32,640 bases of DNA. It comes from Ettlia oleoabundans (lineage: Eukaryota > Chlorophyta > Chlorophyceae > Chlamydomonadales). Location of the stretch: the NCBI GenBank assembly GCA_019693395.1, contig JAAMXP010000311.1, positions 1 through 32,640 on the forward strand, given 5' to 3'. Below the pieces are notes generated by a model. The model worked only from the letters and a program-made list of their open reading frames with translations, did not search any database and was not told the origin of the DNA. Both the position numbers and the translations under genes were made by a program. Of this stretch, positions 1 through 11,104 are shown piece after piece (positions within the stretch are counted from its first letter, which is position 1; each line of letters begins with the position of its first letter).

Positions 1-283
1 CCATGAATGTTACCTCCCTTCTATTGATTGGGCACAGATACTGTTACTTCCCTTATATACTGTTTTAAACAGGGGGAAAAAATTGGTGTGAAAGGGGCAG
101 AAGGGGCCGGGCTGGTGACTATGGGTGTGACACTCTTGGCTGTTCTACCATGACTGCCAGCCAGTCGACCAGCAAGCCAACCTCGTCCTTGCCACCATCA
201 CCCACACATGAGTCCCGTTTGCTGATCCAGAAAACCCAGTCCAGCATGAAAGGGTGGTAGGCAGGACAAAACCCCATGCGCAC

Positions 284-3200
284 CTGAATGGTATGAGTGG
301 GTCACCGCCGTGCGCCTGCACCCACTCAAACAGCTTGGGCAGCCACTTGTTCTTCTTGCGCTGGTAGTCGCGCTCGCTCAGGTTCACAAGGTACACAACC
401 GGCTTGGCGGTGAGGAACTGCATGGGGTGGAAGGGTGGCAGAGGAGAGGGAAGGGAAGGGGTTAACTTGCTTGTTTGTGAGGAAGGGTGGAGAGTTGCAA
501 ATAAAGAGGGTTGACTTGCTTGGGGGCAACTGCACAGGTTGAAGAGTTGGACTGGAGAGATTTTCATTGCATTTGCGTAAGGAACTGCGCGATCATACAA
601 GGAAAGAGCAGAGGAGCGGTGAAGGGTGGGGCAGCCAGGGGGAGGCATTGGGGCCGGTTAAGAAGCGGGGCGAGAGGGATTACCGGAGGTAGTCAGGGAA
701 GACAAGGCATCCAATTGGATGCATCCATTTATAAAATGGGTCAGTGAGGGGAATGCAACAGCCCAGGAAGCTGAGGTGAGCAGCACCACTGAACCTGAAC
801 ACAAACGCATGACAGTCCTGCCAAGGTTGCCCGCCAAACCACACTACAACATACATGATGAGCTCCAGTGCCTGCCCCCGTTGGCGCGCAGACCCGCCCA
901 CCTGCACTTGGTTGAGCCAGTTGACGTCCTGCTGCGACCAGTCGCCAAATCGGATGTCCTTGCCATCCTGGGGGGGGGGGCAATGCGGGAGGAGGCAAAT
1001 CCGGGAACAGCGGAAAGGATTACAGCGTCATGGTGGCAGCCTCCAACAGACAGTCCTATCAACCTTGCCGGTCTCCCACCCCAACCAAGACAGCCCTAGT
1101 CATGCGCCAGCCCAGCATAGTCTGGCACTACAAGCGCGGAGAGCGCAGCAGAGCCGAACGTTGCCCAAAACCTCCGTTGCATCTTGCTCAGCCACCCTGA
1201 AACCACGTCCTGGGGCCAGCACATCTGGAAACATTCAAGTGAAAAGCAAGTGCAGAGTCATTATTTTTTGCAGCAAGCCCACCTGCAGCCAGGCTAGCGT
1301 CTTTTCCGCGCTGGCCAGGTCGTCCTTCTGCTCCTTGGTCATCGACTGCAAGGCAGCACAGCAGGCACAGCACAGCACATCTGCTTCAGCATATCATATC
1401 ACACGGAGCGCCATGCCATTGCATGCAAGACGCATGGCAGGCTTAGCTCATAACAGACCACCAGGAAACAGACGATGAACTGTTGAAAGTCGCATAGGTC
1501 TCCGCCTGCAGCGGACGGTGCCACCGCCCATAGCCCCCCAACATCTACATAGCGCGGCATCACCAGCACATGATGGGAAGACCGCGGCGGCAGCAGCACA
1601 CCGCTCGTGACTTCTTGAAAGCCTCGATGATTTTTGTGCAGTTTTCAATGTCCTTCGCCCGCAGCTCGTTGTGGATGATCTCAAGGTCTGCGGAGGATAG
1701 GGAGGCGCAAACAGCAAGCCTGGAATGGACACAGGTGAAACGCAATTGAACTTTGGCATGCATAGAAGGTTACAAGCATGCCTAGCATGCATAGCAGGCA
1801 ACCCAAATGCGGCCCCACACCACCAACCCACCAGCCTGCAACCCAAGGCTCGCCCACAACCCCCAACCCCAACTTCTGTAACAACATATGAGAAACAAAT
1901 CTTGTTAATTCCACTGCACCCACCCTCCACAGGGTCCACCCGATCCTCCACGTGCACGACATCCGCGTCGTCAAAGGCACGGCAGACGTGGAAGATGCCG
2001 TCCACAGCTGAGATGTGGGACAGGAAGGCGTTGCCCAGACCCTGGCCCTGCACCCACAAAGAAATTGAAGGTGCATAACTTAAATCATGAAATATTTTGT
2101 TGATATTTGTAGGAATAACAGGATGGTGTTGATGTTTCAGAGAGGGTTACTGGCGTGCTGAGATGTGGAGGGAAGGCTCCGCCCCTGCCCCGGCCGTGCA
2201 TGGACATTAGTATATAGAGCTGGAAGGTTGCCTCAAGAAAAAGAAGAACGCTGCATCACTCGCAACCGCAGCAGCACTTCGGCAAGCCAGCTGAGCCCGC
2301 GGCAATTTCCAAATGACACCTAACCTTTGGTCTCAACACGGCCCCAATCTACAAGCACCCACTACCACAGGCCTCGCCGCACCTCTGCTGCGCCCTTGAC
2401 CAGTCCGGCAATATCGCAGACCTCCAGGTAGGCCGGCACACTGCTCTTGGGCTGCACCTTCTCCACCTGACCATGGATAGCGTGGCAGCACAGGCAGTTG
2501 CGCAGCAGGCAGTGGGTGGTAGGGGGTGGCAGATGGGCGGGACTCCCGGCATTTGGCGGCATGAGCTTGGCTCCCTTGGTGCACATTTGCGCTGATAGCG
2601 CCAGTTCTGGGTATAAAGGCCGTTGCAGCTTGTCCCAGCTCCTGACTGGACTGCTTTGCTGCTCGCCTGGTGTGTCTTGCTGCCACTTTGCAGCCTGCCA
2701 CTGACAGCAGCTGGCGACCCAACCATGCAGCTTTTTCATAGGCGGCAATCAGCCAGCCCGTCAGTCAGCCGCGCCCACCAGCCCAGTTAACTGCCATTGG
2801 CCTGCCACACAACGCCCATACAGGTCCGTTAGCCAGCCATAATAGCAGCGATCAACTGGGAGAGCAAGCGCACCAGCCAGTCAAAGCGGGCGTCTGGCAC
2901 TACGACTCGAGCATTGTTGGGATCGATGGTGCAGAATGGGAAGTTCTCTGCCGGGATGGAGAGCTTCGTGAGGGTGTTGAACAGGGTTGACTTGCCGACG
3001 TTGGGAAGGCCCACGATACCCATCTGCAGGTGGTGCCAGCAAGCATTTGGCGAGGAGTGGCGGTTAAGTGGGCAGCGGCGGGATCACAAGCCTGGCATCA
3101 GGCAGGCTAGCGAAGTGTGTGATTCTCGTTGGTACTGACGCGGGTCATGCAGCAGAAGAGGCAACTGTATGAGACACTATAACACGTAAGAGGCAACTGT

Positions 3201-3370
3201 ATCAGACACTATAACACATAACTCCCAAACTGCGAGACGAGGACAGGGGAAGTCTTTCGCTGCCGCCTGCACCCTGCCGCCTGCCGCCAGTGCTGCCGCA
3301 CCTTGAGGTTGGTCCTGAAGCGGCCCAGGATGGGCTTCTCCTTCGGCTCTTCCTTCTTCTTAGGAGGCAT
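284..3370 (-). CDS. OLA1: Obg-like ATPase 1 (YchF/OLA1), 5' and central part, 8 exons, runs off the left edge
   Basis: A cytosolic P-loop ATPase of the TRAFAC class, known in the family to bind ribosomes and act in translation and stress responses. Exons on the minus strand are 3370-3302, 3023-2874, 2466-2383, 2047-1924, 1687-1602, 1345-1283, 967-902 and 417-284. All phases agree, giving 258 codons plus 2 bases. The protein opens [18 protein letters not shown], the usual OLA1 start. Next come the P-loop GLPNVGKST (exon 2), DIAGLVKG (exon 3), [12 protein letters not shown] (exon 4) and the [14 protein letters not shown] block (exon 8), whose NLSE is the altered G4 motif that makes this family prefer ATP. 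The last exon stops inside IPFS, so the remaining C-terminal part including the TGS domain lies left of base 1. Bases 1-283 are intron with no exon I can recognise. All 7 introns are GT-AG. The closest family resemblance is to plant YchF1. Confidence 0.96.
3158..3221. repeat. 32-bp imperfect tandem duplication in OLA1 intron 1
   Basis: Two adjacent 32-base copies (3158-3189 and 3190-3221) differ at two positions. They lie in the first intron of the OLA1 gene, between exons 1 and 2. They look like a recent local duplication; no coding or mobile-element signature is visible. Confidence 0.85.
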
Positions 3371-4206
3371 CTGCGTGTGCGGCAAGACAAGGACGGGGCG
3401 CAGCCGTGCAGAGCTGAATACCCGAGCTCAGCGTTGAGCGGGCGATGAAATTGCCAGTCTGCCCTACAGGCCCTGCCGTTCATGCTACGCCTACATAGCC
3501 CATCCAGGTGCTGGCAGTCGCGCATGCGAGAAACCGGGCGCAGCATGGTGTCTGCAATCGTCGCCATTCGCGCCTGCTGCCTATCGCATTTGGCCATTGC
3601 AGGCAGCAAAACTGCGATTGTGCCGCAAACTCGGCGAACCAAGTTTCCCACCTTGGCAACTGCTGCGCTGCAGACCTGGTGCACGCACAGAAGGCAACTT
3701 GTGATGATCAATTGCGACTGGTAAGCTTCGTCATGCCGTCACAGCGCGAGCACAGTCTGACTGTACAGCCGTATTGCACCGCCTGTGCCGTCTGTGCCAT
3801 ATGGTGTTTGGCGAGGTGTTTCGTCAAAAGGGCACAGCCAAGCAGTTATCAACTGATGATCTCACCAGAGTACATCTCTGTTAACTGCTTACCATACTAT
3901 TAGCTCGGCATGTGCCAGTGTCCAACCCCAAGCACCATTCGGTTCCAGGAAGTTTGAGCGCTGCCTTTGTTACAATCATTGCTGTTGTAGCTCAAAGGGC
4001 ATTAGATGTGTATATTCATCAGCGTGCAGACGAGGTTGGTGCACGTGCACCATTAGGGCATCCACGCACAACCATTTTTTGCAGCACGCATGACATAAGT
4101 GCAGCCCGACAAAATGCCAACTGGCCAAAAGCCCTGTCCCACATCATATTTGTTGGCGGAAACGTTTGTGGACAGCAGTGCAAGGGGTGTTCCAGCCACT
4201 CCAAAC
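3371..4206. other. Intergenic region: OLA1 promoter/5'UTR and PhoD-like 3'UTR
   Basis: Both flanking genes are on the minus strand. The right-hand part should hold the 3'UTR of the PhoD-like gene, with a TGTAA at 3970-3974. The left-hand part should hold the OLA1 promoter and 5'UTR. A CAG stands immediately before the OLA1 ATG (3371-3373 on the minus strand), so a 5'UTR intron is possible. Open frames here (up to 131 codons) show no conserved motif and I do not call them genes. No clear TATA box was seen. Confidence 0.6.
3970..3974 (-). promoter_or_regulatory. Candidate TGTAA poly(A) signal of the PhoD-like gene
   Basis: TGTAA on the minus strand, about 233 bases past the PhoD-like stop codon. 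TGTAA is the usual poly(A) signal in chlorophyte nuclear genes. It is only a five-base motif, so a chance match is possible. Confidence 0.45.
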
Positions 4207-7200
4207 TCATGACATGGCAGGGCTTGGCGTCGGCGGCCCGTGCATAGCATCTTCCTGCAATTGCTTGGCTGGCATCACTGCCTCCTTGCTGCTGGCGGCG
4301 GCGTGTTCAAGCGTCTCGCCATGCGGCCCAACATGAGCCGCTGCCACCCTGGCTGGCAACTGCACATCGTGCTGCCGCTGCTGCCGCTGATGCTTGTTGT
4401 TGTGGACATGGTCGTGGTCGTGGAGATGGAGCGCATCCGAGATGCGATGAAGGTGGGGGTGCTCAACTCGTGGCTCGCCTTGCTGCCATGCCGTCTGGGG
4501 CAACCCTTGCATCCCTGGTGCCCCCTGCATCAGCTGACTAGCCTTGGAGGCTCCAGATGCTTCCTTGGAGGCATTGGGGTGGCGCGGCACCACCACCACA
4601 TACGTCTCTTCAGCAAAGCCGCGCCTGAAAGGGGGCAGGGGTCAATACAGCGATATGAAGGGACCTGAGCAACACAGCGGCACAAAGGGACCTCAGCAGG
4701 CTTTGGATTGTGGGTAGCTTTGTGTCTCAAATTTGGGTAACTGCATGCATGTTTGTGCTCAAGTCGCCCTGCAGGCGAGAGTCTTCTTGCAATACAGGCC
4801 GGATACTGCTTCTAAGCTGGCAAGCTTGGAGTATTCCCCCCCTTTAGCTCCGCCTCAACCAATGGATTGCCTGTTGCGGGGGTTCTCCACTCTCAGTACA
4901 AACCGCAGGCCACCAAAGTCTGGGTCTTGAGCCACTGTGGGCGCTGAGAAGGGCGGGGCCACCAGGCTCACATCACACCTGCAACGCATGAGGCAGGGGA
5001 CAGGTCTTGGGATTGCAAGAGGAGAGCTGCATTTGGGAGATGCACTGCGCTCAAAACAAGTGCAGGAAGGATACCAGCCACACCAGCCACAGCAAGCGAG
5101 AGACACTGCACCTACGAGTGCAGCAATTCTCCCCTAGCTCCCTCGCGACTGGGTGGGAAGCACACGCACGAGCCCCAAACCCCAAAAGCATCAACATTAG
5201 CATCAGCATCAGTACCAAGCGGCAGCAGAGTAAGCAGCGGCAGATGGATCACCAGTTGCGCTGAGCGATGAGCTTATCAGTGCGTGGGTGATAGGGGTAG
5301 AATGCGCGCACCAGCTTCTCACGCGTCCTGCCATCCACATTGGCTGCAACAGGGAGTCGCAATCACAGATGACAGGTGACTCAGGAGGGTTGGCCTCATG
5401 TGTGCAGCAATACACTGTTTAAACCAGCAGTGCCGGCAGCTCCTTACACTGCTCTGCCTCACGCAACCCCCAAACTGCCCCAGCTCAACTCAGCAAAGTC
5501 TGCTGCATCAACATAACATCCAGCTAGAAAAAGGTGCTTGCTGTGGCGATGGCCAGGCAGCTGCCCACAACACAATCTCACATGCAAAATTGGTGCGCAT
5601 CAGCATCTTCACCACCGGGTGCGGTGGGGGCGCATTGACGATAGCTGAGGAGATGATCTGGCATATGTAGAGCGGATCGTCCCTGCACACACGGCAACCA
5701 AGGCGAGCACACCGCGGAAAGTCAGCATCTGCAAATGCACTGACATGTGGTTCTGAAACTCGCATCAAAAGTAAGATGGCAGTGGTAAGTTGCGCGCCTG
5801 GCACAAAAGGTGGCAGCTGCTCACATACAGGGCTTGCAAGCCAATAGGGTGACACAGCAGGACACTAACAATGATGCAAATCACATGTCAGCATGCACAG
5901 CCGTTGGACAGGTGCTATAGACGAATGCCATTTGCAAGCTCACGCCAGATGCTTCATCTTGGGCCTGCTGTAGAAGCGGCCAATGCCACCAACATGGGCG
6001 TCCCCTGCATTGACACATCAGCAACAAAAAGACACCGTCACAGGAGGCTTGGTGAAGGTATTTGAGCAAAGACTGCTTTTGCAGCTTGCTCATGCATAGA
6101 ATGCTACAGCAGCCTGTCAAAACAAGCAAGCTCTGTCGCGCCCACCACACCTGAGATGATGCTGACGCGTAGATTCCTGGTGGTGGAGAACTCTTGAAGC
6201 AGGTGGATGAACTGCAGCCGCTCATCTGCATGAAGCAAGCGCGCCGTGCACATCGCACCGTGCACAATCAGGATACTGCACCACGAACGCAGTAGTATAC
6301 CTCAAAGGCAGTATTGATCTGCTCCTAACACAAATTTCTGCTCCTAGCACAACATAAAAACTTGTAAACGATGTTCACCAATAACAAGTGCCACAGCAGC
6401 TTGTCCAAGGTTGCAGCTTACTGCAGAGCAAACTACCCCAATCACTGCTGCACTGCTGAGCATGCCACATTACTTGCCTGTGTGCACATCTGCCACCCAG
6501 CCGTCATACAAATCATCCAAGATTTCCGGCTTGTCGTAGCGGTCAGTCACACCTGTGGCATTGATGGAGGAGGCAAGGGGGCGCAGGAAGAGATACAGCC
6601 TTTCCTGTAAGAAACAAGACACAATTGCTGCCTTACTTGATGCGGGGTTAGGGGTGATGAGCTGTGCAGACACGATCGCCATGCCCGAACACAAGTGATT
6701 AATTATAAACAGACGCAGCAGCAGCCAGCAACGACGCAGCCCACCTAGGTTGCACTCACCTGCCTTGCGCGCCAGGCCACCAACCGCGGGTACATTTTGA
6801 GTCAGCTTGCTCACACAGCCCAACACAAACTCGGCACCAGGCGCCTGCAGCCGCGCAAAGGAAAGACACCTTGAGATCAAGCCTGGTGGAGTAACATGCG
6901 TGGGCCACTTCCCGCCAGCTCATGACCTGCTATCAAACCCTGCCGCTGGGCATGCCTGACCAGCCTGAGGGGCAGCGCATGCGGCCACGAAGCACACACT
7001 TAACAGCAAAAGTACGGCATCAGTTGTCAATATTAAGAACGAGTGAATACGGTCGCCTTTGCCCAAACGCAGCCGCCACAAGCATGGACAGCCTTGCTGC
7101 AGGCAAAAGGCCCTGTTCTACTTTACAGCAAACATTCCAGTTGGTTCTGACGATGTGGTGACTGCACATACTCTGCCTATGCTGGCCTGCTTGGCTGATT

Positions 7201-10200
7201 TTACCTTTGGAAAGATGACAGGCACGCCCGACATCACCACGAGGTGCAGTGGGCCGTCAGGAATCTCTGCCACTGTGCGCTTCAGCAAGTCATAGGTGGA
7301 CTGCGGCAAGGAGCGGCAGGACATCGATGCAAACAGTTTTGCGTGGGTGTGTATAGATGACGAAGGCGGCCTAGCAGGCTGGCAGTTACCATTAATGGAG
7401 AAGACGGATCTTCGCTTTATGGATGTGCTGCCAGCGGGTTGGCAGTAGCGGGCCCTGACTGTGGCAGCCGGAGAGTGGGGTGCAGCAAGAACCAGACTGC
7501 AATGCAGCCGCCAGCTTTTAATGGCAGTATACCTTTTACCTTGTAAAAAGCTCATAGGCAGGTGTCACGCATCTGGACCTGCCTTTTTGGTTCCATTAAT
7601 AGTGTCCCACCCCACTTGTTGTGATACAACAGAGTGCGGCACCTTGCCAACATACCTGTGGCATGATGCGCTCATGTGTGCGCTGTGTGCGCATGTCGAT
7701 TCCCAGAAGCGCTACTTGGGGGCCCAGGTACTTGAGATAGTGGAACGAACTGCAGCATCGAGGAAACACTGTGCCTCGGGACCAGGAATGAGCAGGGAAT
7801 TTGGGTAAGGCTGGATATAGACAGATTTATAATGGCAGAAGGCCATTCTTGCTGTCAGCATGCAGGGGCGGCACGTGAGTAGGGCAGATGCCAACAGGCA
7901 AGCAGCAAGCAAGCAGCCAGGCGGGCAGGCAGAATGGAGGGCAGGCGAGTAGGAGGGCGGCTGCGCTCACGAGCCGTCATTGACTAGGAACTCTTTGGCT
8001 TGATTATTGAAGTCGTCCGTAGTGTGGTGCTGGAACAGCAGGTAGAACCGGCGGGCAATGCGAATCACGCCCTGCAAGGTGAAGGAGACAGCGGTGGAGG
8101 GGACCAGCCTTGGTGCCCTGGGTCCATGTGCAGTGCACTGTTAAGAGAAGTACATGTGTTCAATAGCATCAACAGACAGATGCTACCATGTGGAAGAAGT
8201 GAGAGTCGTTTGTGGTAGTTGCCATGACAGCAGATTAGATGAACTTGAGTCTGGCGAAGTGCCCCGAAAGACCCCCAAACTGCTCGCGCTGATGCCCCAT
8301 CCCCTGTCCGCACCTGAAGGACTGCGGAATTCTGCATTTGGGGTGCCCAACTGTTGAACCCATCTGCAACAAATGATGTCGGCCAGGAACAGGTGAGGCC
8401 CAATAGAATAGTAGGGCTGACAGCGAACCTCATACCCTATTGCAGACACGCTTTCTTGACGTCGCCATGCTGCGTCACCTAGATTCCCGCCGGGTTAGCG
8501 AGCCCAGCAATGCAGCTGACCAGCCCGACACCAGCTTGGTTTGCATGGTACAGCTGCAAAGGCCGGCAGACGTAGTCATGCCAGCCGCAACAGTGTTGCG
8601 GAATGCAATGTTGTCAAAGTAGCAATGGGTGCAGCAAACACTCAACCTGTAGCATCATGGTCATCCCACATCATCACCTGTAACCCAAGGCCGAGGCCAA
8701 GCCAACATATAAGGTTAGCGGTACAAAGCATCAGTGCACGTGTTGCTGTCGGACTTTCATGCAATCCCTTTCTTGGTGTGGGCTTGTTGGGGGACCACAG
8801 CCTTGCCCTACAGAGCCGTCGTGCAAGTTTGCACTGCCCAGTCCCCACTTTATCTGTGCTGCTGAGCCCCCATCCCGGTTTGCTTCACCCCTCACTTGCG
8901 GTATTTGCGCCAGCGCCACATCAACATCTGTGGCGGAGAATGCATCAATGTAGTTTTCCAGGTAGTACTGCGTGGTCTCAGACTCCATGTCGGGGGTCCA
9001 CGAAGCTCCTGTTTTCTCAGCGCTGCAGCACAGAGACAGGCGGCGAGGTATTGATGCCATTGGGAAGCGAGTAGATGGCCAACAACATCAAGGGGTTGGT
9101 TGCGGAGGCATGCAGTGGTGGAATTCATATACACCGAAGAAGTGCAGGCGCAACTTTGGGAAATGCTGCTGTGAGATGTGTTATAGTAGTTGAGAGCGAG
9201 AGACGCCCTGTTGCTGCTGCCCAAGCTCGCAAAGCCAGCAGGGCAGGTGGCAGCCGCAGCCGCAAGTAGCGGCAGCAGCAGCAGCAGTACAGCAGCGCAT
9301 GTGACAGCACTCACTAGCCGGCAATAGAGCCCCAAGCGTTGAGGGAAGGGCACTTCCACACACCATCACTGTACACCTGGTCCCCTGCACAGCATGCACA
9401 GCAAGCACAGCATGTATGTCAAGCATAATATAAACCTGGCTTGAGGCTGGTTGGGCTCCTGTACTGTTGGTAATTGAGCATTCGTTATGTCAGCCCACGG
9501 CACCCTCTGCCCGTCCACAAGTGAGCAACACACTGCACAGCGTGGCAGGCAGGGAACAGACTGACCTCCGCCCACCAGGCAGTGCAGCGGGAAGGTGAAA
9601 TGCAGCTGCATCAGGTCGCGCCAGAGGTAGGTGGGATCCTGGCGCTCTGGGGCGGTTGGTGGCGCGTCCTCACTCATACCGGCGCAGCTGTAGTAACCCC
9701 TGCATAGAGAAGCCTGGTGGGGGTATGTTACGTGCCTATTCCTTCGTTAGGCCTGTTGTGAGCCGTAAACTGTAGCATAGTGAGGGAAGCAAATGCCGCC
9801 TAACCCCCAGCACCAGAGTCTGTGTGATGCCACTTGCGCACCAGTGCATGGGTTGCCCAATGCCTGGAAGCCAGAATGTGAAGGTAAGGGTGGAGGCTCC
9901 ACCTGAAGCAGGTGAGTGGAACGAAAGGAAGCGGTAGAAAACCAGGGCTGGGTTGTGACTGCCAGCCATTGGTTTGTAGCGGCCGCAGCGAGCGAGGCAA
10001 GCAGATGGCAGAACACTGGCCAGGCAGACGAGGAGTTCAGTCGTGGGTGGCCCAGGGAACACCTACGGCACCGCACCCCTCAGGCGATGAAATGGGCACC
10101 TGCTTCAATACGGTACTGCACTGGGCGCTGAGCATCTGACAGGCGCAGGTCAAGATCGAAGCGCCAGAACGTCCAGCCCAGGCAGCTGTCCAGCTGACTA

Positions 10201-10562
10201 GGGGTCAACTGCTGCTCCCCACCATTGGCGCCCTGGCTGGTATCATGTCCGCTGTGGCGGTCTGTGAGGAATAGTATTGGCGGCTCGCTACCGTTCTGTG
10301 CGGTGCCACCACCAGCAGACTGCGCAGCCTCTGGAGAATGGGTGGCTGTGGGGGCATTTCCGTTGATGATGTGGCGGGCGGTAGCGGCCGGGTCATCAGC
10401 CGCTGCGCCTGCACGCGCACTGGTACGCTGCCTTGTGAGGCAAAGTGCTGAGCCTCTCCATTGGTCTTCCTCCCCAGGACCTGTTCCGCTGCCAAAGCGT
10501 AGGAAGGGTCCCGCAAAGTCGCGGGTCTCTGCCACCCTGCTGGAGGGCGTCTGATGCGTCAT
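4207..10562 (-). CDS. PhoD-like metallophosphatase (PhoD_2 type), 18 exons, 762 aa
   Basis: A cytosolic metallophosphatase-like protein of the PhoD/alkaline-phosphatase-D superfamily, PhoD_2 type as in fungi and algae; substrate unknown. Exons: 10562-10100, 9902-9842, 9699-9566, 9384-9315, 9022-8896, 8677-8647, 8363-8314, 8071-7971, 7749-7656, 7300-7205, 6844-6764, 6604-6478, 6225-6151, 6004-5944, 5682-5582, 5343-5253, 4978-4871, 4624-4207. Phases agree throughout. Motifs in order: an N-terminal GWTFWRFDLDL domain, GGGDQVYSDG (about 217-226), WDDHDATDG (289-297), LVVMSGVPVIFPK, DDLYDGW, SGDAHVGGIGRFYS (503-516) and QIISSAIVNAPPP. These carry the metal-ligand Asp and His residues; the usual GDVH reads GDAH here. 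There is no signal peptide or membrane segment. The C-terminal tail is His-rich (10 His in 679-709). Donors after exons 12 and 17, and probably 11, are GC. The start MTHQTPSS was chosen as the first ATG before the conserved domain; an upstream 5' exon cannot be excluded. Confidence 0.9.
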
Positions 10563-11104
10563 AGCTGGCAGGATAGAAGGACACAAAGTATGGCTGCAAT
10601 GACGCAAACGCGTACAAGGAAGTCGGTAGGGTCAGAGCAGGAGTTCAGTCTGCTGCTGCCCAGTCAGCCACCTTCCCGATTGAAGGGAGCAGGTGCGCTG
10701 CTACCTCTGATGTAAGCGTTTCGGGAGAGATTGAAACTATAGTTCTCGAGGGGAAAGGAGTATGTCCTGCCTGCTTTGTTGCGCAGCTTCCATGTGGCTG
10801 CTTCAGCACCCTCCTTCTGCTCTCAGCAGATAATACCAAAGTGAACTGCAGAAGGATCAAAACAAGCTTGTACATGCACGCCTCAAGCTGTTGCCGTCGG
10901 CACCTCCAGGCGCAAATGGTGGCCTGGATCTGCCCGCCATGCCGCCGTCAAGGTGGAAAGGCGGTGTAGCACATGCCGCTGCAGCCTGTCGCTGCAACAA
11001 GCCATCGCTTGTCGATCTCCTTTTTGCACTCGAGACAGCACGCAACTGGCCGCATCGCGCCCATTGGGTCAGTGTTCACATACGTAGCACAACTATCGCA
11101 CGCA
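10563..11104. promoter_or_regulatory. Divergent intergenic region (PhoD-like / 137-aa gene)
   Basis: A 542-bp spacer between two genes transcribed away from each other, so it probably holds both promoters and 5'UTRs. No clear TATA box was seen. A 76-codon minus-strand frame (10875-10645) opens with a signal-peptide-like hydrophobic stretch, MYKLVLILLQFTLVLSAES. It has no recognisable domain, and I could not splice it convincingly to the PhoD-like gene. Confidence 0.5.

Noticed and set aside
10645..10875. Signal-peptide-like minus-strand frame as first exon of the PhoD-like gene
   Set aside because: No phase-consistent join to 10562 found, and PhoD_2 proteins normally start shortly before the GPFLRF block.
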